Origin: Pirellulaceae bacterium
GTDB lineage: Bacteria; Planctomycetota; Planctomycetia; Pirellulales; Pirellulaceae
Reading direction: 5' to 3'
Assembly: GCA_028289675.1 (NCBI GenBank)
Contig: JANQOL010000412.1
Location: forward strand, 1 to 38,686
Length of the DNA stretch: 38,686 bases
The translations under genes were made by a program, and so were the position numbers. This document shows, in pieces, positions 17,705 through 26,100 of the stretch. Position 1 is the stretch's first letter; the number at the start of each line of letters is the position of its first letter. The notes below the pieces were generated by a model. That model searched no databases. It was not told the DNA's origin and worked only from the letters and a program-made list of their open reading frames with translations.

Positions 17705-18397
17705 ATGACGCCCAAGCACGCTGAACCTGCCGTTGTCTTGCTAAGCGGTGGTCTCGATTCAGCCACCGTGTTAGCTATCGCTCGCGAACAGGGATATGCT
17801 CTGCATGCTCTCAGTTTTCGATACGGGCAGCGTCACCAATACGAACTGACTCGGGCGAAGCAATTGGCCGAAGCAGCTGGTGCACGGCATCTGATTTTCG
17901 ACGTCGATCTGTCGCAGTTTGGTGGATCGGCCTTAACCGCTGACATCGACGTACCTAAGCACACATCCGCGGAGGAAATTGGCTCGGAGATTCCGGTCAC
18001 GTACGTGCCAGCGCGCAACACGGTGTTCTTGTCGCTGTCACTGGCTTACGCGGAGAGTATTCAGGCTAATGACATCTTTTTGGGCGTGAACGCGTTGGAC
18101 TACAGCGGCTACCCGGATTGCCGGCCGGAGTACATTGACGCATTCACACGCTTGGCCAATTTGGCGACTAAAGCCGGCGTGGACGGAGAGGACGCAATTC
18201 GAATTCACACTCCCCTGATCCACTGGACGAAAGCTCAAATCATCGCCCGAGGGATCGAATTGGGAGTGGACTACAGTCTGACGACCAGTTGCTACGATCC
18301 TCAACAGGATGGGCAGCCCTGCCGGCACTGTGACGCATGTTTGTTGCGCCTTCGCGGCTTCCAGGAAAATGGGCTGCACGATCCAACAATTGGTTAG
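17705..18397 (+). CDS. queC: 7-cyano-7-deazaguanine synthase (QueC)
   Basis: Converts 7-carboxy-7-deazaguanine to preQ0 with ATP and ammonia, in queuosine tRNA modification. The PP-loop '[12 protein letters not shown]' is at residues about 10-21. '[15 protein letters not shown]', '[21 protein letters not shown]' and '[17 protein letters not shown]' are typical QueC blocks. The zinc site is in '[20 protein letters not shown]' with four cysteines. I chose the ATG at 17705, giving [16 protein letters not shown], over an ATG at 17648 that adds 19 residues unlike the family. The 230-residue length is normal. queD and queE are not adjacent. It ends 5 nt before the radical SAM gene. Confidence 0.96.
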   Translation: MTPKHAEPAVVLLSGGLDSATVLAIAREQGYALHALSFRYGQRHQYELTRAKQLAEAAGARHLIFDVDLSQFGGSALTADIDVPKHTSAEEIGSEIPVTYVPARNTVFLSLSLAYAESIQANDIFLGVNALDYSGYPDCRPEYIDAFTRLANLATKAGVDGEDAIRIHTPLIHWTKAQIIARGIELGVDYSLTTSCYDPQQDGQPCRHCDACLLRLRGFQENGLHDPTIG

Positions 18398-18402
18398 CCG
18401 AG

Positions 18403-19500
18403 ATGCAACCGAATCCGTTCAAATCGCAGTTACCTCAAGTCGTAGGACGTGGTTCGGCGACCAAACCCGCCAATCGATTTCTGAAGATTGAGGTCGAAGA
18501 CGATTTTGACCACATGGAGGGTGATCAAGAGTTCGTGGAACAGCTGTGTCGCGTGCCTACCGAGTACTTGGTCGACGATTCGCGAACCATCCTGTCCGAG
18601 AACCACAGTCCAGATATTCCTTTTCGCTACAGCCTCAACCCTTATCGCGGTTGCGGCCATGGGTGCGCGTACTGCTACGCACGACCAACTCACGAGTACT
18701 TTGGGTTGAATGCCGGACTGGACTTCGAGTCCAAGATCTTTGTCAAACAGCGAGCTGGTGAGTTACTCGCGCAGCAGCTTCGCAAGCGAACTTGGCAGTG
18801 CGAACCAATTATGATGTCGGGCGTGACGGATAGCTATCAGCCGGCCGAACGTCAGTTTCGCATTGCTCGCGCCTGCGTGGAGGTTGCGGCGCGGTTCAAT
18901 CAGCCGGTCAGTATCATTACCAAGAATGCGCTGGTGACCCGCGAGTTGGATGTGCTGGCCGACATGGCGGGCAAGCGACAAACACGTGTCGCCATCAGTT
19001 TGACAACTCTGGATCAGTCACTGAGTCGGCAGCTGGAGCCCCGCACTAGCAGCCCGGCAGCTCGCTTGCGAGCCATCAGCGAATTGTCTCAAGCAGGCGT
19101 GGAAGTGACTGTGATGACTGCTCCCATTATTCCCGGGCTGAATGACAGTGAGATTCCTGCTCTGTTGGAAGCCGCCCGCGAGCATGGCGCCACCTACGCC
19201 GGGTACGTGCTACTTAGATTGCCGACCACGGTGGCGCCGGTTTTCTTGGAGTGGTTGCAACGGTGCGCGCCCGACCACTACGAAAAAGTCAACTCTTTGA
19301 TACAAAACACGCGCGACGGAGCGTTGAATCAAAGTCGATTTGGGCAGCGTATGCGTGGTAGCGGGAACTTTGCCGACCACTTGGCAAATACCTTCAAGAT
19401 CTTTGCACGAAAATTTGACTTGGCTCGTCGCACACCGCCGCTGGACTGCTCCCAGTTTGCTCCCCCTGCCAAACCCGGCGGGCAACTTTCGTTGTTCTAA
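18403..19500 (+). CDS. PA0069-family radical SAM protein (SplB-like, COG1533)
   Basis: Radical S-adenosylmethionine enzyme with the 4Fe-4S motif 'YRGCGHGCAYCYARPTHEYFG' (Cys84, Cys88, Cys91, CxxxCxxC). The motif context, the following 'KQRAGELLAQQLRKRTWQ' and 'IMMSGVTDSYQPAE', and the C-terminal region match the PA0069/Rv2578c-type group related to spore photoproduct lyase. The reaction of this group is not established. I chose the ATG at 18403, 5 nt after the queC stop, giving 365 residues; a longer frame would overlap the end of queC. It is co-transcribed with queC, but the family is not QueE. A long hairpin follows 58 nt after its stop. Confidence 0.9.
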   Translation: MQPNPFKSQLPQVVGRGSATKPANRFLKIEVEDDFDHMEGDQEFVEQLCRVPTEYLVDDSRTILSENHSPDIPFRYSLNPYRGCGHGCAYCYARPTHEYFGLNAGLDFESKIFVKQRAGELLAQQLRKRTWQCEPIMMSGVTDSYQPAERQFRIARACVEVAARFNQPVSIITKNALVTRELDVLADMAGKRQTRVAISLTTLDQSLSRQLEPRTSSPAARLRAISELSQAGVEVTVMTAPIIPGLNDSEIPALLEAAREHGATYAGYVLLRLPTTVAPVFLEWLQRCAPDHYEKVNSLIQNTRDGALNQSRFGQRMRGSGNFADHLANTFKIFARKFDLARRTPPLDCSQFAPPAKPGGQLSLF

Positions 19501-19557
19501 TCCAGCGTCGTTTTGGTGGCGTCAATTAGCATTCGGGCCGAAAATGCAACGGCATGT

Positions 19558-19624
19558 TGTTTAGCAGTCAGCCGCAGGCGTACTTGGCTTGCGGGTATGT
19601 ACGCCTGCGGCTGACCGCTAAACA
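19558..19624. repeat. 26-bp near-perfect inverted repeat (REP-like hairpin, possible bidirectional terminator)
   Basis: The arms at 19559-19583 and 19599-19623 are reverse complements at 24 of 25 positions (one mismatch, A19566 against C19616), extended by one more pair, 19558/19624. The loop is 15 nt. The core of each arm carries GTCAGCCGCAGGCGTAC or its complement. The element stands alone between two convergent genes (stops at 19500 and 19688). Neither side has a clear T-tract, so a classical intrinsic terminator is not certain. Length, symmetry and intergenic position are typical of dispersed REP-type palindromes, which can also end transcription or protect 3' ends. I did not see a second copy in this window. 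Confidence 0.8.
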
Positions 19625-19687
19625 GTGCCAAAAGAAAACAATGGCAAATACGGCCAAATCGATGCACTCGGGACTGCCAGAACATCA

Positions 19688-21049
19688 TTAGCCAGCAGGG
19701 CGTCGATGAAAACTTGCCGATCGATTCGCATTCGCGGCTGAGCGAAGGTCGCCTGCCAGAATCGTGTGAACTGCCGACAGTACCAGCAGCAGCTTCACCG
19801 TCAACAGCGGTAGGGCATAGCGGTCGACGTAGCTGATCAAGATGAACGGAGTCAAGTAGACGCAGTAGTTGACGAGTAACGGCAAGGTCGTTGAATTCCA
19901 GTGTCTAACAAAAACGATCAGGAAGAAGCATGCTAGAAACGGAAGCGACGAAACAACTCGCTTGATGGCTAGCAACGCGGGCTGGGGTTCGCCGCGGACG
20001 TGGGTGGGTTGATACAGTAGGCAGGCCGCGACGAATCGATGGCCGACCCGCTGCAGCCAACCAGCGGGATTGGCCTGTATTGATTGCCAGCTCTCTTGCC
20101 AGGCCCAATCCTGAAAACTCACTTCGCCGGCGTTCAAGAATCGCAGCCGGAGTCCATCTGGTGCGGAATACGGGTGGGAGGCCAGTGTGAGGTTGTCCAA
20201 TAGACCATCGTTGTCCAGACACTGAGATTGCCATACTTCAAACGCCGCATTGGACTTGATAGGCATCCAAGCGCCCAGCACATATCGATTGCGGATAGTC
20301 CAGGGCAGTATGATCACAATGGCAGCAAGCAGATACAGACTCAGGTGCAGTAGCTTGGTTTTTTGATCGGTGCGTGTGTCGCTGACGCTTTGTGTGTCTC
20401 TCTCCAGACAAGTTCCGTACAGTCGAAGAGCGATGCCGACGGCGCCCAAAATGGGATGACACAGTGCGGCGACCGCAGCCACCGCTCCTACCACGATCGC
20501 TCTGCTCCAAGTCATCAGCACCCTGCGTCCGTAGCATTCAGCTAGCCAGACGCCGTTGGCAACTGCCAGGTAGAACCAAGACTCGCTGTGCTCTTCAAAC
20601 AGCTCCCTCCCATGGAATCCCAATCCGCCGCAGAGAATGACCGTCGCCGGCAGCCATCGGTTTAGTTTGTCTCCCGCATCCAGCACGATCAGGCAAGTCA
20701 CAAAGACGGTTGCCAAGCGTAGGCACCACAGCAGGCGAACTAGCGATTGAACATCGTCCCCAGTGGCAGCTTTCAGCAAGGCGAGCAGGTAGGGAAATGC
20801 GGGAGGCATCCAAGCTGTCGGACCGGAAGGCACGCCGAAGGGGTCGGCAAAGCCTCTGCCGGCCAGAATCGCGTCAGCAATATGGCCATTTTCAGCAGCG
20901 ACCAGAAAAGGCGCCTCGACGACCTGATCCGAGAACACCGCAAAATATGCAGCGAAGAGACCGGTGATCACGCCGGCCATCCATGGCACGGAAAGCCAGC
21001 TGCGGAAGTTGGCTATCCATCGGCCGGGCGTCGACGAGAGCTTATTCAC
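19688..21049 (-). CDS. Polytopic membrane protein, GT-C/ArnT-like
   Basis: A 453-residue membrane protein starting at a GTG that overlaps the TGA of the upstream DUF1573 gene by 4 nt (GTGA). The first helix 'WMAGVITGLFAAYFAVFS' is followed by a loop with 'AAENGHIADAILAGRGFADPFG' and 'TAWMPPAFPYLLALLKAATG'. This acidic loop and Pro-Pro pattern is like GT39/ArnT-type GT-C glycosyltransferases. About eight to ten further helices follow. The acceptor is unknown. Its coupling to the DUF1573 and Cys-rich peptide genes suggests it works on, or is regulated with, those exported proteins. The family match is moderate. Confidence 0.68.
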   Translation of the reverse strand: MNKLSSTPGRWIANFRSWLSVPWMAGVITGLFAAYFAVFSDQVVEAPFLVAAENGHIADAILAGRGFADPFGVPSGPTAWMPPAFPYLLALLKAATGDDVQSLVRLLWCLRLATVFVTCLIVLDAGDKLNRWLPATVILCGGLGFHGRELFEEHSESWFYLAVANGVWLAECYGRRVLMTWSRAIVVGAVAAVAALCHPILGAVGIALRLYGTCLERDTQSVSDTRTDQKTKLLHLSLYLLAAIVIILPWTIRNRYVLGAWMPIKSNAAFEVWQSQCLDNDGLLDNLTLASHPYSAPDGLRLRFLNAGEVSFQDWAWQESWQSIQANPAGWLQRVGHRFVAACLLYQPTHVRGEPQPALLAIKRVVSSLPFLACFFLIVFVRHWNSTTLPLLVNYCVYLTPFILISYVDRYALPLLTVKLLLVLSAVHTILAGDLRSAANANRSASFHRRPAG

Positions 21050-21429
21050 CCCTCATCCGGTTCGATCCATATTTTGACCGTTGATAGATCTGGATCGTTG
21101 GTGGCTAGTAGCAACGAAGCACTGTGAACTGGGAATTTGTCTAGCGAAATCGACAGTTCAGTAACGTCTCCGGGCTGAATAATCTTGGATCCTAGCGAGG
21201 CGTTCACACAGGAGCAGGTTTTCTTGATCGCCCAGACCTTTAGCGGGGCTCGGCCTCGATTGGTCAGCAAAACGCTTTCGCTGAATTCATCGATGGGCTG
21301 GTCGGGATCGACTGACAACGTGGTTCGGGAAATCTCCAAATCAGGTTCCCGCAGAATGTACTCGACAGAAACCACGCACCAGCCAACAATCAGCAACGTT
21401 GCCAGGATCTTCAATGACTTGGACTTCAT
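21046..21429 (-). CDS. DUF1573 domain protein
   Basis: A 127-residue protein with an N-terminal hydrophobic helix ('LKILATLLIVGWCVVSVEYIL') acting as signal or anchor. An Ig-like DUF1573 domain follows: 'LLTNRGRAPLKVWAIKKTCSCVNASLGSKIIQPGDVTELSISLD', with the conserved CSC and the PGE/D-x-x turn. DUF1573 domains are periplasmic or surface beta-sandwich modules of unknown function. I chose the ATG at 21429, which overlaps the TGA of the upstream gene (ATGA); ten residues further upstream do not resemble a signal sequence. Its own TGA overlaps the GTG of the following membrane-protein gene. Confidence 0.88.
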   Translation of the reverse strand: MKSKSLKILATLLIVGWCVVSVEYILREPDLEISRTTLSVDPDQPIDEFSESVLLTNRGRAPLKVWAIKKTCSCVNASLGSKIIQPGDVTELSISLDKFPVHSASLLLATNDPDLSTVKIWIEPDEG

Positions 21430-22475
21430 TGTGAGTCGCCGCGCTTCCAAAGGAACCAAACCGCCGCCGATGCGATAGCGACATTCAATGCAACTAGAAT
21501 CAACTTGCCGGAGCCACTGGGCCTTGGACGCTCGGCCTCAAGCTTCGCTTTGGCTTCTAGGATCTCTTGATGCCGCTGCTTGTTTTTATCCACGTCCAAG
21601 GTAAACACCACTTCGGTATCTTGCGCCAAGTCAAAAACGTCGTCTGTGACTGGCTGATTCAGCTCGATACTTTCACGCTGTATCTCATATTGCGACCGGA
21701 TGCTCAGCGATTCTCCTTCCTCGCCAAACTGCTCAAATTCGACATAGGAAGGGAAAGAATAGGTGCTCCCATTGCTTTCGTACTCTACAAAATCGCGCGC
21801 CACAGGCTCCGAGCCAACACGCTTGGATTCCGTATTGAGATACTGCACGCGTTCCGGAAAAAACTGATGCGCAACCGAGAAATGAACTCGAAATACGAAC
21901 CCTTTGCCAATACACACGTGGGGGAAGTCGACGACCATGTGTTGGTCATCTTGTGAAACCAACAATGCCACTTCAAAGCATTCGCTCCACTGAGCTTGGC
22001 TGCTCAGTGCTGACCAAGCCGTCTTGTGGCACCGGCTGGCCGTCAGCCATTTGTAGCAGGTCAGAAACGGGTCGTTCGCTCCCATGGTGCGGCGCGAGGA
22101 CGACCGAACTAGTTTTTTATTGGCGTGCGCCACATGTTGGAATCCTTCTCCGTCAAAGCTGACCGAGAAGCGCATTGGGTCAAGAGATTCCTGACCGATG
22201 ACATTCCCAGATAGGTCGTGACGGTCGATCCGAAAACGGGCACCATCACGCACATAGCGCAGCTCCGAGACACGTCCCAAAGAGTCGGTTTGTACGACGC
22301 GATACGACTGGCTTTGCAGCGAGTTGGCCGTGCGAAAAACCCGGTTCAGCAATTCGGCGATGGACTTCGGACGTGTTGAATCTTCGCCGGCCGCCGACAA
22401 CCAAGCTCCGGTGGTCAGGCTGAGCAACAAGCCCACGCTAGCGACCCGGCGACCCAACAGCGTCTGGTGAACCAT
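21426..22475 (-). CDS. Exported protein with C-terminal membrane anchor, distantly LolA-like
   Basis: A 349-residue protein. The ATG at 22475 has GGAG 9 nt upstream and gives a signal peptide ('GRRVASVGLLLSLTTGAWLSAAG'). The body resembles LolA/outer-membrane-lipoprotein-sorting folds: 'SYRVVQTDSLGRVSELRYVRDGARFRIDRHD' and long alternating strands. Weak similarity is all I can claim. A charged helix (about 292-318, 'DKNKQRHQEILEAKAKLEAE') leads to a hydrophobic segment, 'LILVALNVAIASAAVWFLWKR', and a short tail, so the protein is probably anchored at its C-terminus. This resembles sortase-type tails in layout but has no PEP-CTERM or LPXTG motif. It lies between the Cys-rich peptide and DUF1573 genes in one unit. 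Confidence 0.75.
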   Translation of the reverse strand: MVHQTLLGRRVASVGLLLSLTTGAWLSAAGEDSTRPKSIAELLNRVFRTANSLQSQSYRVVQTDSLGRVSELRYVRDGARFRIDRHDLSGNVIGQESLDPMRFSVSFDGEGFQHVAHANKKLVRSSSRRTMGANDPFLTCYKWLTASRCHKTAWSALSSQAQWSECFEVALLVSQDDQHMVVDFPHVCIGKGFVFRVHFSVAHQFFPERVQYLNTESKRVGSEPVARDFVEYESNGSTYSFPSYVEFEQFGEEGESLSIRSQYEIQRESIELNQPVTDDVFDLAQDTEVVFTLDVDKNKQRHQEILEAKAKLEAERPRPSGSGKLILVALNVAIASAAVWFLWKRGDSQ

Positions 22476-22540
22476 CGATCTTTTCTCCACGACATGTCGT
22501 CGCCGCCATGTCTTTGACGGCGGCCCAACCGCGAGCGTCT

Positions 22541-22888
22541 CTACGGGCAAGGTTGTTCTTCGCAGTCAAAGATGGCGACGTTACCGCCGCAAACGTCCTG
22601 CTCGTCGTCGTCGCACATGTTGTTGATCCACATCACTTTGATCGCACATCGCAGGTCGGGATCCGATATCGCTTTGGCGCCTTCGTACTCGTCGCAGCCG
22701 GACTGCCGATAGTAGTCATTGCAGATGCTCACGCAGCACATTCCGTTGGATCCGTTGTCATTGCCATCATAGGTATTGCAATCCGTGTATCCTCGCCGGC
22801 AGTCGGGATACTCGACTTGAGCTTGAACCGAGAAGAAAGAAGTTACCAGGAAAGCCAATCCAAATCCCCAAGCGATTCTCGCACGCAT
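22541..22888 (-). CDS. Small secreted cysteine-rich protein
   Basis: A 115-residue protein that I do not recognise. The ATG at 22888 is preceded by GGAG with 7-nt spacing. 'MRARIAWGFGLAFLVTSFFSVQA' is a strong signal peptide with probable cleavage after SVQA. The mature part, about 92 residues, contains 11 cysteines (for example 'MCCVSICNDYY', 'NNMCDDDEQDVC'), is acidic and has no long hydrophobic segment. It should be disulfide-rich outside the cytoplasm; the odd number leaves one Cys free for dimerisation or attachment. It is the first gene of the unit with the LolA-like, DUF1573 and GT-C-like genes. Its 5' region is AT-rich. Confidence 0.78.
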   Translation of the reverse strand: MRARIAWGFGLAFLVTSFFSVQAQVEYPDCRRGYTDCNTYDGNDNGSNGMCCVSICNDYYRQSGCDEYEGAKAISDPDLRCAIKVMWINNMCDDDEQDVCGGNVAIFDCEEQPCP

Positions 22889-23143
22889 AGCAGTTCTCCG
22901 TTTTGACGTTGCTGACAACAGGTTCACTTTATTGCCTGATAGATGTCCGATTAGGACCGAACGACATTCAACATACCGCTACATCAAACGGAAACAAGAA
23001 AATAATCTTTGAAAACTTCTAGTTTTGTGTGGGCGTCAGACGGACAGGTTGCCAAGGCCATTTCCCTAAGAAATTACTGCGCGCGAATAAAGAGACAACG
23101 ATTGCCAGCATAGATAGATTTGGTAACGTTCGTTGAACAAAGC
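22889..23143 (-). promoter_or_regulatory. 255-nt AT-rich leader/promoter region before the Cys-rich peptide gene
   Basis: This gap lies between two leftward genes and is visibly richer in A and T than its surroundings, most strongly at about 22990-23030. AAAAC (23012-23016) and GTTTT (23022-23026) form a short inverted repeat. I find no convincing -35/-10 pair. The region probably holds the promoter of the four-gene unit, inferred from position and composition. Confidence 0.4.
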
Positions 23144-26100
23144 TCAGCGGGCGGGCATTAGAAACTGCTGAGGAAGGGTCACAAAGTAATAGTGCTGCAG
23201 CGCGGCACGCTGAATTCCATCGGCGTGTTGAGCCATAACAACAACACGCACTGGTACTGGAATTCCTCGGGGTAGTCGGCGTTCCAGCTGTTTCAGTGTT
23301 GGTTCGATCTGATCAATGTAAGACTGTATTTGCAACGGATCTGGGCGACTTGATGAAGTGCGGGCCAGACTGGTAAGTAAGCTCCTCAAGCGTCGGAAGT
23401 CGTTCAATTTGACTTGAAACGATCCAGTCTTAGATTCTTCCTGCCAGGTGGGCGTGCTGCCATGGTCCAGGTAGACTTGCAGCCAATAGCGATTCGCGCC
23501 GGGCGCATGGTATTTCAACCGAACGGTCTTGTTGCCATCCAATACGAAGTCGCTCTGTTTCGGGATGAACCGAAAGGGAAGCTCTTCGGGAACGAAGTCG
23601 CGAATGGGCAAGTGGTGCACGCGGCCTTCGTTGACGAAGTAGAGCGATGTGGCCGTATCGCTGATATCCCATGGCTCAAGGATGCTGCGGGGATTTGCGG
23701 GCTTGATCCTCAGCCGCGTTTCTCTTTCCGTTGGCGGTAAAGACGTGTTTACCCAGTTCGTGCAAATCAACTCACCCCGTCGATACTCCACTAGAGCGGG
23801 ATGGTACTGCAAACAACGCCGCTGAGGATAGGAGGGTGTGGACGGCGCCGAGGTTCCGTCGGTGTGCCAAATCCAAAGATCTGGACCCGACTGGGCCAAG
23901 GAGATCCTGCCGTTCAATGCGTTATGGATGCTATAGGGAGTCCGCGCGTTGCTAACGAACGTAGGTGCCACGAACAGCATCGGAGTTCGCATGTCGCGAT
24001 CCCACATGATTCCATTCCAGACCAAATGGCTGCCCCACGAGCTGGCTTGTAGTTGCCACACGGATGAAGACCGAACTTGGTTCTTCAGCTCCAATAGCGT
24101 GTCGGCTTCAAAGCAGCTGGAACTGTTGTGGGGTGCAACCGTGATCAAATACTTGTCACCCAATACGTCCATACTGCGGCAGAAATTGGCTTGCACGCTG
24201 GCTTGTTTTTGTTCGGTCTCCATTTGGTAGCGCGTAATCGTAGTCGTGCCGTGAAGGGAGGTGCTTCCGGCTCGACGATGGCACACGATGACATCGTCGC
24301 CAACCTGCACGGCATGCTGCACGGGCTGATCGACTTCCATTTGCTGAGTCACCTGACTCGTCGTCAAATCGACGGCGGCCACAAAGTACCGACTGGCTTT
24401 GGCGGGCGGGACTTCGGAGCTGTCCGCGCCCCACACAATGGCACTGGTGTCTTCGTAGTCGGCGCGGATGCCGGTTGCCCAAAACGGAACTGGCAGAGAA
24501 GGCAAGCCTACCTGCGGCCGCCAATCCCAGGTTCTAGTTTGGTCGCCATCGGTGACACGAAAGCTGACTTTGCAGCGGCCCATGTCGTGGATGTCCGGTG
24601 TCCAGTAGAAGTGGCCGTTCTCGATGCCCAGTTGGCGCTCGCGCGCCACCGGTGCTTTCAGGTTGCGCATGTCATCGTGTGAGGGTTCACGGATGACGTC
24701 GATCAATTCGATCGACGCTCCCTCAGAGGCTGCTTGCAACGGGAACCGAACTTCCTGGCCGGTCGTCAGTACCATGGGCGTGGGGTGCCTGACGATCAGT
24801 CGGCTGTCCTGTTCAGACGGAGGGTTTCGAAGGTTGATGTCGGCCAGCTTGGCCAGCAACAGCTGGTCGTGAACGAGCAACAGAAACTGTTGGCGAGTTT
24901 CGTCGGCGATGAACTTAGTGCACGTCGAATAGCGCGGATACAGCTCGGTAATCCGCCCCGATGCGTTTTGCGCCGGACTGGCGCGTTTCCACCGAGGGTC
25001 CAAGACCAGCTGACCGATCAGCTGGTAGTCGCTCATGGAACGAAGTTGTACACCGGATAGGCCCCAGCCCACGGCAATAGGGAGTTTGTTAAAGGCGATT
25101 CGTGGCTCGAAATCTCCCAGCTGAGATTGAAAATCGGTCGCCCATCCGTAGGTTTCTCCCAAATCGGCAGGTAATGCGTGCTTTTGTTGGGGAGATTTCT
25201 CACCGATCGGGAACGAGGTCCAGTGGGTCTGTGCAGCGTTCAGCCGTAGTGCGAATAGATTGTCTTTGCGGCTGGCCAGTAGCTGGCCATCGTGACCGGC
25301 GGTGACGTTATCCCAGGTCTGCAGGCTGGGACCGACAATCTCCTTGGTCGACAACTGAATTCGGCCCAGCCGATTGGCCCACGCATGCGTCCGACGACGA
25401 TCTCTGTGACCCAGGAAAAACAAATAGGGGTCGTTGGGCCGCGAGCTGGTGACCAGCCTAACAATGCCAGGCGGTCCGAGGACTTCGACTTCCGTCACGA
25501 TCTTGCCTGCGGACGCGTCAATAACTTGGATCAATGGCGACTGATGACTGGACACCAGGAACAGAGCTTTTCCATTGGCGTTCTTCAGGCAAATGTCGCT
25601 GCCCGGATGCGGTAGTGGAATGATCCGCGGATCCAGGTTGCCCGTGTCAAGGTCCACGACGTCGAATAGTAGAACGCCCGCCTTGTCACTCAGTACCGCT
25701 AATGTGCCTCCAGTCGGATCGTAGGCGCAACCCCAGCTGGGTTCGGCCAGCATACACGTCTCCAATCCTTTGGCTGCCCCGGTCTTCCGCAGACTGTGAC
25801 CTTGGTCGTTGCGACGCCGCGAATTTTGGGCTGTCGGAAGAACCAACTTGGGCGCGGTGATCGGCGAATCGGCATGCGGCGGCTCCTGGCGAGGCGAAGC
25901 TCCACCATTTTGCACGACCACTCGCTGCTGGACTGTGGCTTGTGCGTTGGCCGCCGGCGCTGGCTGATTGGCCGCCGGTGCTGGTTGTCGTTGGCGGCGC
26001 GAACGCCGAGGAACACGTCTTACCTCCGGTTCACCAGATAGCTCGTTTCCGGCCACGGCCACGCCATCGTTGGGCGAGCCGGATGAAAACACCATGGCGA

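Noticed and set aside
18403-19500. The radical SAM gene after queC as queE
   Set aside because: Its CxxxCxxC context and length match PA0069/SplB-like proteins; QueE is shorter and has a different N-terminal pattern.
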